From Candidatus Homeothermus arabinoxylanisolvens (GTDB taxonomy: Bacteria; Bacteroidota; Bacteroidia; Bacteroidales; Muribaculaceae): DNA of 64,000 bases. Location: positions 1 to 64,000 of the forward strand of contig LUJO01000047.1 in NCBI GenBank assembly GCA_001689405.1. The letters are read 5' to 3'. The translations under genes were made by a program, and so were the position numbers. Shown here piece by piece: positions 8,591 through 18,026 of this stretch; positions within the stretch are counted from its first letter, which is position 1, and every line of letters begins with the position of its first letter. The notes beneath the pieces are model-generated. The model was not told the DNA's origin. It saw nothing but the letters and a program-made list of their open reading frames with translations, and ran no database searches.

Positions 8591-9460
8591 ATGGGAAAAA
8601 GAATATACGAAAGATTTGACCGATATACAGCCGGTGCATTGCGGAGGGTGGCAGTGATGCTGTCGCTTGTCGTGTCATGCACTTTTAACATTTTTTCAAT
8701 GACTCAGGAACCTGACCGCGCCATTGTGGTGAAAACAGATTCCATACCGACTACTCCGGAGCCGCAGACACAGGACCTGAGCGCTTTCCCCGACTCGATG
8801 TGGATATCATCGCCGCGAAATGAGCGTGTCGAGGTGGTCGGCGATTCCATTGCCGTTGAAGGCGACAGTATTGCGGTCAGTGTGGTAGGTGCCGTGCCGG
8901 TTGATACGGTGAATGTGCTTGACCCGCTGACAGGCGAGGAGTTTGACCCCGACTACGTGGTCAGGGAATTCAATCCCGACCCTACGCGCGCCGTATGGAT
9001 GGCCGCCCTCTTTCCGGGACTCGGTCAGCTGTATAACCGTCGTTACTGGAAGCTGCCTCTCGTGATAGGCGGTTTCATGGGTCTCGGATATGCCACGAAC
9101 TGGAACAACCGTATGCTTGAGGACTATACGCAGGCTTACCGTGACCTTATGGACAATGACCCGTCGACCAAGAGCTATATGGACTTTTATCCGCCCAACA
9201 CCAAGGAGGAGAGTCTGAACAAGACTTGGATGGAGAAGACTTTCAAGACCCGTAAAGATTTTTATCGCCGTAACCGCGACCTGTGTGTCATAGGCATGGT
9301 GGCTCTTTATCTTGTGGCTATGGTCGATGCGTATGTCGACGCTTCGCTCGCGCATTTCGACATCACCCCCGACCTCTCTGTCGACGTACATCCGACGGTG
9401 ATTAAAGATACCCACAGCGCCTTGCCCGGGCTCGGTTTTCAATGGGCGTTCAATTTTTAG
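8591..9460 (+). CDS. DUF5683 envelope protein
   Basis: A 289-residue protein of the Bacteroidetes DUF5683 family. A hydrophobic segment at about 20-40 acts as signal or anchor, and a Thr/Asp/Val-rich linker runs to about 130. The conserved domain begins with RAVWMAALFPGLGQLYNRRYWKLP and contains hydrophobic stretches (VIGGFMGLGYATNW; LCVIGMVALYLVAMVDAYVDA) that probably lie in the membrane. The PGLGQLYN pattern recalls TM2-like membrane domains. The function is not known. The position between parB and an MltD-like transglycosylase is common in this phylum and fits a cell-envelope role. Confidence 0.8.
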   Translation: MGKRIYERFDRYTAGALRRVAVMLSLVVSCTFNIFSMTQEPDRAIVVKTDSIPTTPEPQTQDLSAFPDSMWISSPRNERVEVVGDSIAVEGDSIAVSVVGAVPVDTVNVLDPLTGEEFDPDYVVREFNPDPTRAVWMAALFPGLGQLYNRRYWKLPLVIGGFMGLGYATNWNNRMLEDYTQAYRDLMDNDPSTKSYMDFYPPNTKEESLNKTWMEKTFKTRKDFYRRNRDLCVIGMVALYLVAMVDAYVDASLAHFDITPDLSVDVHPTVIKDTHSALPGLGFQWAFNF

Positions 9461-9494
9461 CTAACCTCTCTCATTATAACTTCTTGACCTTGCG

Positions 9495-11171
9495 ATGAAA
9501 AAACTTATCCTTACACTCACTTTAGGTTGCTCGGCACTGTTTGCTGGAGCCGCACCTTCCATACTTACTCTGAAACAGTCGATAACAGACGACGCTATAG
9601 TTTATCCTGAAAGTTTCGAGACCGACACCCACAAGATGATGCAGAACTGGTATCTGCAGAACTATACCGTACTTAACGACAATTTCGCCAAGGTGCCGAC
9701 AATCGACGCTTCCGATGAGGTATATATAAAGCGTCTCGCATCATTGCCTACCGACATAGAGATGCCTTACAACCAGATAGTGCGCTCATATATTAATATG
9801 TATACCCAGCGTCGCCGCGAACTCGTGGAGAGTATGCTCGGCATGAGCCTGTACTATATGCCCATATTCGAGCAGGCGCTTGAACGTCACGGACTGCCGC
9901 TTGAATTGCGCTACCTGCCGGTTATCGAGTCGGCGCTTAATCCCGATGCCGTGTCGCGGGCAGGTGCTACAGGACTATGGCAGTTTATGCTGCCCACTGC
10001 GCGGGGTCTCGGCCTTGAAATCAGTACTCTTGTCGACGAACGCCGCGACCCTTATGCTTCCTCGGAAGCCGCAGCCGTGTATCTGAAGCAGCTTCACGGC
10101 ATGTATAATGACTGGTCGCTTGCCATAGCCGCCTATAACTGCGGCCCCGGCAATGTCAACAAGGCCCTTCGTCGTGCCGGCGATAGCGGCAAGGACTTCT
10201 GGAGCATATATTATCTGCTGCCTGCCGAAACACGCGGTTATGTGCCGGCGTTTATTGCGGCCAACTATGTCATGACCTATTATAATCAGCACAATATAAG
10301 CCCTGCCCTTGCACGGCGCCCTATAATAACCGACTCCATTCATGTCAACAAACGTGTCCACTTCAAGCAGATAGCCGATGTGCTCAATCTGCCGGTGGAG
10401 GAGATAAGGGTGCTTAATCCGCAGTACCGTAAGGATATAATACCGGGCGATGTAAGACCTTATGCTCTGGTGCTTCCTTCAATGCAGGTGTACAGTTATA
10501 TAATGAGTGAGGACAGCATATTGTCGCGTGACGCGAATCTGTATGCGCGCCGCAATGTCGTGGAGCCGCAGATGGGGCCGGTAGAGGATCCTGATGCGGA
10601 GTATACGACAAAACTTGTGGTGGTGACCCACAAAGTCAGGAGAGGTGAGACATTGTCGACGATTGCAAAAAAATACGGCGTCACCACATCGGAGATAAAG
10701 AAGTGGAACAAGATGAAGAAAAACAGGCTTAATGCCGGACGCAAGCTGAAGATACATACTTATCAGCGTGTGGCCACCGGACGTAAGAAAGCTTCGCCGG
10801 AAGAGCTTGCCTCGACGTCGCCTGCTGTCGAGACCGATAGTGTGAAGAGTGTGGCACCGGTCGACTCCGCCGCTTCATCGGCCCCTGCTATCGCCGCGGC
10901 TTCCGAAGCGCTTCCCGACGCTAAAGCAGCTCCGGAACCGGCAAAGAGCGTAACCAAGAACGCCAAGCCGAAGCCTGAAAAGAAAGCTTCTGCAAAGAGT
11001 GCGAAGAAAAAGAATCCCTACACATATTATACTGTAAAAAAAGGCGAAAGCCTTTACCGCATAGCGCAGAAGTATAAAGGTGTGTCGATAAAGGATATTC
11101 AGGAGGCCAACGGTATGGGTTCGAAGACGGCCCTGCGTGAAGGTCAGAAAATCAAAATACCTCGTATATAA
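9495..11171 (+). CDS. Membrane-bound lytic murein transglycosylase D-like protein with two LysM domains
   Basis: A 558-residue periplasmic or lipid-side enzyme that cleaves the MurNAc-GlcNAc bond of peptidoglycan to form 1,6-anhydro ends. A signal peptide (MKKLILTLTLGCSALFAGA) is followed by an SLT lysozyme-like domain, about 125-270: LRYLPVIESALNPDAVSRAG holds the catalytic glutamate E145, then GLWQFM and AYNCGPGNV. Two LysM repeats bind glycan strands, at about 378-424 (VRRGETLSTIAKKYG) and about 512-557 (VKKGESLYRIAQKY), separated by an Ala/Lys/Pro-rich linker. It is spaced 34 bases after the DUF5683 gene and 15 before the S41 protease. It resembles MltD in domain order. Confidence 0.92.
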   Translation: MKKLILTLTLGCSALFAGAAPSILTLKQSITDDAIVYPESFETDTHKMMQNWYLQNYTVLNDNFAKVPTIDASDEVYIKRLASLPTDIEMPYNQIVRSYINMYTQRRRELVESMLGMSLYYMPIFEQALERHGLPLELRYLPVIESALNPDAVSRAGATGLWQFMLPTARGLGLEISTLVDERRDPYASSEAAAVYLKQLHGMYNDWSLAIAAYNCGPGNVNKALRRAGDSGKDFWSIYYLLPAETRGYVPAFIAANYVMTYYNQHNISPALARRPIITDSIHVNKRVHFKQIADVLNLPVEEIRVLNPQYRKDIIPGDVRPYALVLPSMQVYSYIMSEDSILSRDANLYARRNVVEPQMGPVEDPDAEYTTKLVVVTHKVRRGETLSTIAKKYGVTTSEIKKWNKMKKNRLNAGRKLKIHTYQRVATGRKKASPEELASTSPAVETDSVKSVAPVDSAASSAPAIAAASEALPDAKAAPEPAKSVTKNAKPKPEKKASAKSAKKKNPYTYYTVKKGESLYRIAQKYKGVSIKDIQEANGMGSKTALREGQKIKIPRI

Positions 11172-11186
11172 TAAAACCAGTCATAA

Positions 11187-14100
11187 ATGAAAAAGATATT
11201 TTTGTTCTTGGCCGCGGCTTCGGCAGCCGTGTCTGTTTCAGCCGCCACACCTTTGTGGCTGCGCGATGCCAAGCTGTCGCCCGACGGTAGCACTATAGCG
11301 TTTACTTACAAAGGCGATATATATAAGGTAGGGGTTAAAGGCGGCGAGGCCGTGCGCCTTACCACCCTTGATTCATATGAGTCTGTGCCGGTGTGGTCGC
11401 CCGACGGCAAGTCGATAGCGTTTGCCAGTGACCGTAACGGCGGTCAGGATGTATATATTATGCCGGCTTCAGGCGGCTCTGCCCGTCGGTTGACTTTTAA
11501 TTCGGCCAACGAGCTTCCCGAGTCGTTTACTCCCGACGGAAAGTATGTGCTCTTTTCAGCCTCCATTCAGGACCCGGCCGGGAGCGCGTTGTTTCCCTCC
11601 GGACGCCTTACCGAGGTTTATAAAGTGCCTGTAGGCGGTGGCCGCATCGAGCAGCTTCTTGCCACTCCGGCGCAAATGATAAGCTATGCGCCCGATGGAA
11701 GTTTCTTCCTTTATCAGGACCAGAAAGGGTTTGAGGATGAATGGCGCAAGCATCACACATCGTCGGTTACCCGCGATGTATGGATGTATGATGTTGCCTC
11801 GGGCAAGCATAAAAATCTTACTTCACGGGCCGGGGAAGACCGTAATCCTGTGCTTTCCGCCGACGGAAAGACCGTGTATTTCCTAAGCGAACGTGACGGA
11901 AAGACCTTCAATGTATATTCTTTCCCGCTTGCCGACCCGTCAAAGGTCACACGCATCACTGACTTCAACACACATCCGGTGCGTTTCCTCTCGCAAGGCA
12001 AAAACGGTACTCTGGCATTTACTTATGACGGAGAGCTTTATACCAAATCGGGTAATGCCGCTCCGGTTAAAGTGCCTGTGAGCATTACTATCGATGAGGA
12101 GAATCCGGTTGAGAAACTTCATGTTGCACGTTCGGCCGGTGCGGTGGTTTCACCCGACGGCAAGCAGGTGGCCTTTGTCAATCGCGGCGAGGTGTTTGTT
12201 ACGTCGGTAGAGTATCAGACTACCAAGCAGATAACCCATACTCCCGCTGCCGAAGGTCAGATAACGTGGGGCGACGATAACCGCACTATCGTATACAGCA
12301 GTCTGCGTGACGGGCATGCCAACCTCTATCGTGCCAAGATAGCGCGCAAGGATGACCTTAATTTCGCCAACGCCACCGCTATCGACGAAGAACCGCTTTT
12401 CGACGGCAAGGACGGTGTGGAACGTACATATCCGCAATTCTCACCCGACGGTAAGGAACTTGCGTTCATTCAGGACCGCAACAAACTTATGATTATGAAC
12501 GTGGAGTCCAAGAAGGTACGCACGGTGCTCGACGGTTCGACATATCCCGAGCGCAACGGCGGATTTGAATACGCATGGTCGCCCGACGGCAAGTGGATGG
12601 CGTTTGAGCTTACCAATAACGGGCACGAGCCGTATAGCGATATCGCCATTGTGAATACTACCGGCACTCCCAAGGTTACCAATATCACGAGGTCGTCATA
12701 TTTTGACTCTGCACCTCAGTGGGTTTTTGACGGCAACGCCATAGCCTTCGTCTCGGACCGTTACGGCATGCGCAGCCATGCATCTTGGGGCTCGCAGGAA
12801 GATGTCATGTTTGTGTTCATGAATCAGGACGCTTACGACAAATACAGGCTCTCGAAGGAGGACTACGAACTGCTTAAAGAGCTTGAAAAGCAGCAGAAGG
12901 CCGACAAGGAAAAGGCTGAAAAAGAGAAAAACAAAGACAAGAAAAAAGAAGATAAAGATAAAAAGGACGCCGGCAAGGACGATGATAAAAAAGATATCGA
13001 CGTACAACTCGACGGACTGGCTGACCGCATTGTACGCGTGACACCGAACTCCTCTTCGCTTGGCGGACTGATAGTGACCAAAGATGGTGAGACATTGTAC
13101 TACCTGACTTCGTTTGATGACGGTTACGACCTGTGGAAGATAGACTTGCGCAAGCGCGATGCCCGTATGGTCAATAAACTCGGCGGTTATGCCATGGACC
13201 TGCAGTCCGATAAGGACGGTAATGCCATATATTTGCTCGGTGGAGGTTCGATGAAGAAGATGAGCATACCGTCGGAGTCCATGAAGCCTATATCGTTCTC
13301 GGCGGTAATGGAGCTTGATCCTGCGGCCGAGCGTGAGTTTATGTTTGATTACGTTAAGCAGGAAGCCAAGCAGCGCTTCTATCGTACCGACATGCACGGT
13401 GTCAACTGGGACAAGATGACTAAGGCTTATCGCAAATTTCTGCCTCATATCAATAATAATTATGACTTCGCGGAGTTGCTGAGCGAGCTTCTGGGTGAAC
13501 TTAACGCCTCTCATACAGGAGGCCGTTATCGCGGCGGCGCGGCTGCCGACCGTACCGCAAGTCTTGGACTGTTGTATGACTGGACATTTGACGGCCCCGG
13601 ATTGCGTGTGGCCGAGGTTGTGGCCAAGGGGCCGTTCGGACATGCCAACACCCGCATGAAGCCCGGTGTTATCGTGGAGAAAATCAACGGTAAGGCTATC
13701 GACTCCAAGACCGACTACACTCCGTTGTTCAATAACATAGCGGGTAAAAAGACGTTGGTGGGCCTTTATGATCCTGCCGCCGGCGAACGTTGGGATGAGG
13801 TTGTGCTCCCCGTATCGAGTGGAGTCATGACCGATCTTCTCTATAACCGTTGGGTCAAGCAGCGTGCCGCCGATGTTGAGAAATGGTCGGGCGGACGTCT
13901 CGGATATGTGCATATCGAGTCGATGGACGATGCAAGTTACCGCACCATATACACCGACCTGCTCGGTAAATATATTGACAAGGAGGGCATAGTCATCGAT
14001 ACCCGCTGGAACGGTGGCGGCCGCCTTCATGAGGATATAGAGGTGCTGTTCAGCGGCGACAAGTATCTGACACAGGTCATACGCGGTGTCGACGTATGCG

Positions 14101-14456
14101 ACATGCCGAGCCGCCGTTGGAACAAGCCCAGCATCATGGTACAGTGCGAGGCCAATTACAGTAATGCCCATGGTACTCCGTGGGTGTACAAACACAAAAA
14201 TCTCGGTAAACTGGTAGGTATGCCGGTACCCGGCACTATGACCAGCGTAAACTGGATTACTATGCAGGATCCCACTCTCGTATTCGGTGTGCCGGTTATC
14301 GGTTATCGTACGGCTGAAGGCAATTACTTGGAGAATACCCAGCTGGAGCCTGACATAAAAGTGGCCAACGATCCGTCGGTCATCATAACCGGCGAGGATG
14401 AGCAGCTTCATCGTGCCGTCAAAGAACTTCTGAAGGATATTGACAGCAAGAAGTAG
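11187..14456 (+). CDS. Tricorn-type S41 peptidase with WD40/TolB-like propeller
   Basis: A 1089-residue exported protein (signal MKKIFLFLAAASAAVSVSA). The N-terminal half is beta-propeller, with many repeats of the SPDGKxxAF type (LSPDGSTIAFTYKG, WSPDGKSIAFASD, FSPDGKELAFIQD). A lysine/aspartate-rich stretch follows at about 560-605, then a PDZ-like domain (about 805-860, GVIVEKINGKAID) and the S41 protease core. The core has VIDTRWNGGGRLHEDI and, in EANYSNAHG, the likely catalytic serine S992. Tricorn-like enzymes degrade peptides; here the signal peptide places it in the periplasm. It is the last gene of the parA run. Confidence 0.9.
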   Translation: MKKIFLFLAAASAAVSVSAATPLWLRDAKLSPDGSTIAFTYKGDIYKVGVKGGEAVRLTTLDSYESVPVWSPDGKSIAFASDRNGGQDVYIMPASGGSARRLTFNSANELPESFTPDGKYVLFSASIQDPAGSALFPSGRLTEVYKVPVGGGRIEQLLATPAQMISYAPDGSFFLYQDQKGFEDEWRKHHTSSVTRDVWMYDVASGKHKNLTSRAGEDRNPVLSADGKTVYFLSERDGKTFNVYSFPLADPSKVTRITDFNTHPVRFLSQGKNGTLAFTYDGELYTKSGNAAPVKVPVSITIDEENPVEKLHVARSAGAVVSPDGKQVAFVNRGEVFVTSVEYQTTKQITHTPAAEGQITWGDDNRTIVYSSLRDGHANLYRAKIARKDDLNFANATAIDEEPLFDGKDGVERTYPQFSPDGKELAFIQDRNKLMIMNVESKKVRTVLDGSTYPERNGGFEYAWSPDGKWMAFELTNNGHEPYSDIAIVNTTGTPKVTNITRSSYFDSAPQWVFDGNAIAFVSDRYGMRSHASWGSQEDVMFVFMNQDAYDKYRLSKEDYELLKELEKQQKADKEKAEKEKNKDKKKEDKDKKDAGKDDDKKDIDVQLDGLADRIVRVTPNSSSLGGLIVTKDGETLYYLTSFDDGYDLWKIDLRKRDARMVNKLGGYAMDLQSDKDGNAIYLLGGGSMKKMSIPSESMKPISFSAVMELDPAAEREFMFDYVKQEAKQRFYRTDMHGVNWDKMTKAYRKFLPHINNNYDFAELLSELLGELNASHTGGRYRGGAAADRTASLGLLYDWTFDGPGLRVAEVVAKGPFGHANTRMKPGVIVEKINGKAIDSKTDYTPLFNNIAGKKTLVGLYDPAAGERWDEVVLPVSSGVMTDLLYNRWVKQRAADVEKWSGGRLGYVHIESMDDASYRTIYTDLLGKYIDKEGIVIDTRWNGGGRLHEDIEVLFSGDKYLTQVIRGVDVCDMPSRRWNKPSIMVQCEANYSNAHGTPWVYKHKNLGKLVGMPVPGTMTSVNWITMQDPTLVFGVPVIGYRTAEGNYLENTQLEPDIKVANDPSVIITGEDEQLHRAVKELLKDIDSKK

Positions 14457-14548
14457 CGTATATGCTCCGAATGAGTGACGTTTAGTCGCCGTTTTGACGA
14501 GATTTATAGAAAAATGTTAAACTTTTTCGCGATTTAGATGTGAAAATG

Positions 14549-14579
14549 TTTATGAATTACGGCTATTGTCGTATATTTG
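14549..14579 (+). promoter_or_regulatory. Promoter of the aminotransferase operon
   Basis: TATATTTG (14572-14579) matches the -7 consensus exactly, and TTTA (14549-14552) lies 19 bases upstream at the -33 position. The start codon at 14615 follows after a leader of about 28 bases. The rest of the gap from 14457 shows nothing else. Confidence 0.55.
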
Positions 14580-14614
14580 CAGACTAATTAAAAACAGAGA
14601 TAAACTTTAGCGTA

Positions 14615-15811
14615 ATGATGCAGCAGATTTCAAAACGAGTACAGGCTCTCGCTCCGTCGCAGACACTGGCGATGTCACAGAAGAGTCAAGAACTGAAGGC
14701 GCAAGGCGTTGACGTAATCAATCTTTCGGTCGGTGAGCCCGACTTCTTTACTCCCGATTTTATCAAGGAGGCTGCCAAGAAAGCCATTGATGACAACTTC
14801 TCGTTTTATACGCCGGTACCCGGTTATCTTTCGCTCCGTAAGGCTATTTCCGAAAAACTCAGACGCGAGAACGGCCTTGACTTTGCTCCGGAGCAGATAG
14901 TGGTGTCAAACGGTGCCAAGCAATCTCTGTGCAATGTCATTCTCACCGTGGTGAATCCCGGCGACGAGGTTGTCATACCTACTCCGGCATGGGTAAGCTA
15001 TGTGGAGATGGTCAATCTCGCCGAGGGCAAGAGTGTACTCGTGCCCGCCACAATAGAGCAGAACTTCAAGATTACGCCCGAACAGCTGCGTGAGGCGTTG
15101 ACCGAGCGTACCAAGATAGTGCTTTTCTGTTCACCCAGCAACCCTACCGGCAGTGTATACAGCCGTGAGGAGCTTCAGGCCCTTGTCGAGGTACTTTCCG
15201 ATTATCCCGATGTTCTCGTCCTCTCCGACGAAATATATGAACATATCAATTTCACAGGCAGTTTTACATCTCTGGCTTCGTACCCGGAGATTGCCGACCG
15301 CACCTGTATAGTCAACGGAGTGTCAAAGGCTTATGCCATGACCGGATGGCGTATCGGTTATCTGGCGGCTCCGCTTTGGCTCGCAAAAGCCACCAACAAG
15401 TTGCAGAGTCAGTATACTTCCGGCGCATCGTCGATAGCGCAGAAAGCGGCCGAGGCTGCCTATACCGGTCCGCAGGACTGTGTCGAGGAGATGCGTAAGG
15501 CTTTTGAGCGCCGGCGCGATCTCGTCGTTGGACTTGCGAAGGCCATACCCGGCCTCGGCGTTAATACTCCCGAGGGAGCGTTTTATCTGTTCCCCGAGGT
15601 GTCGAGCTACTTCGGCAAGCGTTGCGGCGACCGCGTGATTGAAAACGACTCCGACCTTGCCATGTATCTTCTTGAAGAGGGTCATGTGGCCACTGTCGCC
15701 GGCTCGGCATTCTGCTGTCCCGGATATATAAGGTTGAGCTACGCGACAAGTGACGATAACATACGCGAGGCCATGCGTCGCATTGCTGAAGCTCTTGCCA
15801 AACTTATCTAA
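14615..15811 (+). CDS. Class I aminotransferase, aspartate aminotransferase type
   Basis: A 398-residue PLP enzyme that should transfer the amino group between aspartate or a similar donor and 2-oxoglutarate. Landmarks are NLSVGEPDFFTPDF, VVSNGAKQSL (phosphate-binding loop), FCSPSNPTGSVY, VLSDEIYEHINF and GVSKAYAMTGWRIGY, with K238 as the PLP Schiff-base lysine, plus the C-terminal arginine in YIRLSYATS. Length is right for fold type I subgroup Ib (AspC-like). The exact substrate among aspartate, prephenate and others is not certain. It leads a three-gene unit with the mannosyltransferase (20 bases on) and dihydroorotase. Confidence 0.93.
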   Translation: MMQQISKRVQALAPSQTLAMSQKSQELKAQGVDVINLSVGEPDFFTPDFIKEAAKKAIDDNFSFYTPVPGYLSLRKAISEKLRRENGLDFAPEQIVVSNGAKQSLCNVILTVVNPGDEVVIPTPAWVSYVEMVNLAEGKSVLVPATIEQNFKITPEQLREALTERTKIVLFCSPSNPTGSVYSREELQALVEVLSDYPDVLVLSDEIYEHINFTGSFTSLASYPEIADRTCIVNGVSKAYAMTGWRIGYLAAPLWLAKATNKLQSQYTSGASSIAQKAAEAAYTGPQDCVEEMRKAFERRRDLVVGLAKAIPGLGVNTPEGAFYLFPEVSSYFGKRCGDRVIENDSDLAMYLLEEGHVATVAGSAFCCPGYIRLSYATSDDNIREAMRRIAEALAKLI

Positions 15812-15831
15812 CAGAATAAATACCCGGCGCC

Positions 15832-16602
15832 ATGTCGTCAGAACGTGTAAACTCCGATTGTCTTGTAATAATACCCACCTATAAGGAGGCTGAAAACGCA
15901 TCGGCCATCATTGATGCTGTCATGAAGCAGCCTCATGCTATGGACGTGCTCATAGTCGATGACGGCTCTCCCGACGGTACGGCCGATATCGTGCGCTGTA
16001 AAATGCAGGAGTATCCCGGACGTGTGCATATGATTGAACGTTCAGGCAAGCTCGGACTCGGCACCGCTTATATAACGGGATTCAAGTGGGCTATCGAACG
16101 CAAGTATGACTACATATTTGAGATGGATGCCGATTTTTCACACAATCCAGACGATCTGATGGCGTTGTATCGCGCGTGTGAGGCTGACGGCGCAGATGTG
16201 GCCATAGGCTCACGTTATGTGTCGGGAGTCAATGTGGTAAACTGGCCCATGAGCCGCGTGCTTATGTCGTACTTTGCGTCGAAATACGTGAGGATCATTA
16301 CCGGCATGCCGTTTAATGACACTACCGCCGGTTTTGTCTGCTATCGCCGCCGTGTGCTTGAATCCATGGAGCTTGACAAAGTGCGTTTCAAGGGCTATGC
16401 CTTTCAGATCGAGATGAAGTTTACTGCATATAAGCACAAATTCCGCATTGTAGAGGTGCCGATTATATTTGTCAATCGGGTGCTCGGAGAGAGCAAGATG
16501 AGTTCGGGCATATTTTCCGAGGCGGTGTTTGGTGTTATAAGACTTAAACTTTACAGTTGGATTCACAAATATCCCGACTGTAGCAAAATATTGCCTCGCT
16601 GA
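15832..16602 (+). CDS. Polyprenol-phosphate mannosyltransferase (Dpm1-like GT2)
   Basis: A 256-residue family 2 glycosyltransferase. It opens with LVIIPTYKEAENASAII, has the nucleotide-sugar DDGSPDGT motif at about 42-49, the metal-binding EMDADFSHNPDDL and the YVSGVNVVNWP and GESKMSSGI stretches found in dolichol/polyprenol-phosphate mannose synthases. It should transfer mannose from GDP-mannose to a polyprenyl phosphate at the inner membrane face, making a donor for periplasmic glycosylation. There is no C-terminal membrane domain, as in the short class. Its stop overlaps the dihydroorotase start by one base (TGATG). The sugar is inferred from family. Confidence 0.9.
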   Translation: MSSERVNSDCLVIIPTYKEAENASAIIDAVMKQPHAMDVLIVDDGSPDGTADIVRCKMQEYPGRVHMIERSGKLGLGTAYITGFKWAIERKYDYIFEMDADFSHNPDDLMALYRACEADGADVAIGSRYVSGVNVVNWPMSRVLMSYFASKYVRIITGMPFNDTTAGFVCYRRRVLESMELDKVRFKGYAFQIEMKFTAYKHKFRIVEVPIIFVNRVLGESKMSSGIFSEAVFGVIRLKLYSWIHKYPDCSKILPR

Positions 16603-17960
16603 TGCATGATTTACTGCTACATAACGCTCTTATTGTAAATGAAGGGCGATGCTTCAGGGGATATGTCGCCGTCGATGCCGACATTATAATAGAGGTGGGC
16701 GAGGGCGAACTGCCCGAAGGCCTGAAAGCGGCTTTCCGAAAGGTTGAAGACCTTGACGGATGTATGCTGCTGCCCGGAGTTATAGATGATCAGGTACATT
16801 TCCGCGATCCCGGACTTACACATAAGGCCGACATCGCCACCGAGTCGCAGGCGGCTGTCGCCGGTGGTGTGACTTCGTTTATGGACATGCCCAATACGAA
16901 GCCGCCCACAGTTACTGTCGAGGCTCTTGAGGCTAAGCTGGCTCGCGGTGCCGAGTGCTCCTCGGCCAACTACAGCTTTTTTATCGGCGCCACAAACGAC
17001 AATATGGACGAACTGCTTCGGTGCGACTACAGCCGTGTGCCCGGAGTGAAACTCTTTCTCGGGTCTTCGACAGGCAACATGCTTGTTGATGACGAGGCTG
17101 CGCTCGACCGCATATTCCGCGACGTCCCGGCTCTGATTGCCATTCATTCCGAGGACGAGGCGACTATAAAAGCCATGCGCGACAAGTATGTCGCTGAACG
17201 TGGCGACGACCTTCCTGTGGAATTGCATCCGCTCATACGGAGCCGTGAGGCATGCGTCATATCGACCCGGCGCGCCATCGAGCGTGCGCGGCGTTTCGAT
17301 ACACGCCTTCATGTACTGCATGTGTCCACTGCGGAGGAGGTGGCTATGTTCTCCGACGCTACGCTGGAGGACAAGCTCATAACCTCGGAGGTGTGTGTGC
17401 ATCATCTGTGGTTTTCCGACGAGGATTATGCGCGTCTCGGTACTCGTATTAAAATGAATCCCGCTGTCAAGACAGTGCGCGACCGCGATGCGTTGCGGCA
17501 GGGACTGCGCGACGGGCGTCTTGACATCGTGGCTACCGACCATGCTCCTCATCTGCTGTCGGAGAAGGAGGGCAACGCGCTTACAGCCGCTTCCGGCGCG
17601 CCGATGGTACGCTATTCGCTGCCTGTAATGCTCGAACTTGCCGATATGGGCGTATTCTCGCGCGAACTCGTTGTCGAGAAGATGTGCCATGCTCCGGCCC
17701 GGCTATACGATATAGACCGTCGCGGTTATCTGCGCCCCGGCTACTATGCCGACCTTGTTGTGGTGCGTCCCGATGACCCGTATACGGTTACCGATGCTTC
17801 CGCTTCGGCCCGTTGTGGCTGGACCCCGCTCGCCGGTACCACGCTGCATAATCGGGTTGTCGATACATACGTCAACGGACGGCTTGTATGCCGTGACGGT
17901 GTGGTCGATACTTCAGTGCGCGGACGCGAATTGCGTTATCTTCCCCGCAATCGGGGTTGA
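16602..17960 (+). CDS. pyrC: Dihydroorotase
   Basis: A 452-residue amidohydrolase that interconverts carbamoyl-aspartate and dihydroorotate in pyrimidine synthesis. The metal-site region reads GVIDDQVHFRDPG, followed by PGVKLFLGSSTGN with the presumed carboxylated lysine, IAIHSEDE, LHVLHVST and VATDHAPH. The usual HxH motif has Gln in place of the first His; I recall the same in other Bacteroidales dihydroorotases, so this looks like a lineage trait and not damage. The start at 16602 overlaps the previous stop. The 66 bases after it hold the korA promoter. Confidence 0.93.
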   Translation: MHDLLLHNALIVNEGRCFRGYVAVDADIIIEVGEGELPEGLKAAFRKVEDLDGCMLLPGVIDDQVHFRDPGLTHKADIATESQAAVAGGVTSFMDMPNTKPPTVTVEALEAKLARGAECSSANYSFFIGATNDNMDELLRCDYSRVPGVKLFLGSSTGNMLVDDEAALDRIFRDVPALIAIHSEDEATIKAMRDKYVAERGDDLPVELHPLIRSREACVISTRRAIERARRFDTRLHVLHVSTAEEVAMFSDATLEDKLITSEVCVHHLWFSDEDYARLGTRIKMNPAVKTVRDRDALRQGLRDGRLDIVATDHAPHLLSEKEGNALTAASGAPMVRYSLPVMLELADMGVFSRELVVEKMCHAPARLYDIDRRGYLRPGYYADLVVVRPDDPYTVTDASASARCGWTPLAGTTLHNRVVDTYVNGRLVCRDGVVDTSVRGRELRYLPRNRG

Positions 17961-17987
17961 CATTGTAGAAAAATAATTGTATTTTTG
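17957..17987 (+). promoter_or_regulatory. Promoter of korAB
   Basis: TTGA (17957-17960) and TATTTTTG (17980-17987) are 19 bases apart and fit the -33/-7 consensus. This places the transcript start near 17994, so an in-frame TTG at 17985 cannot be the start and the ATG at 18027 is preferred. Confidence 0.55.
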
Positions 17988-18026
17988 TCGCGTACCATAG
18001 AACATACAAAACCAAACATCAACATT

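Noticed and set aside
12696..14411. A 571-codon open frame on the minus strand
   Set aside because: It lies fully antisense to the S41 protease, has no family motif and a low-complexity run that only mirrors the Lys/Asp linker. The plus-strand gene has clear domains.
16617..17690. A 357-codon open frame opposite dihydroorotase
   Set aside because: Antisense shadow; the plus-strand gene is certain.
17985..18026. Upstream in-frame TTG start for korA
   Set aside because: It falls inside the -7 promoter box at 17980-17987, so it could not be transcribed from that promoter; the ATG at 18027 gives the family N-terminus.
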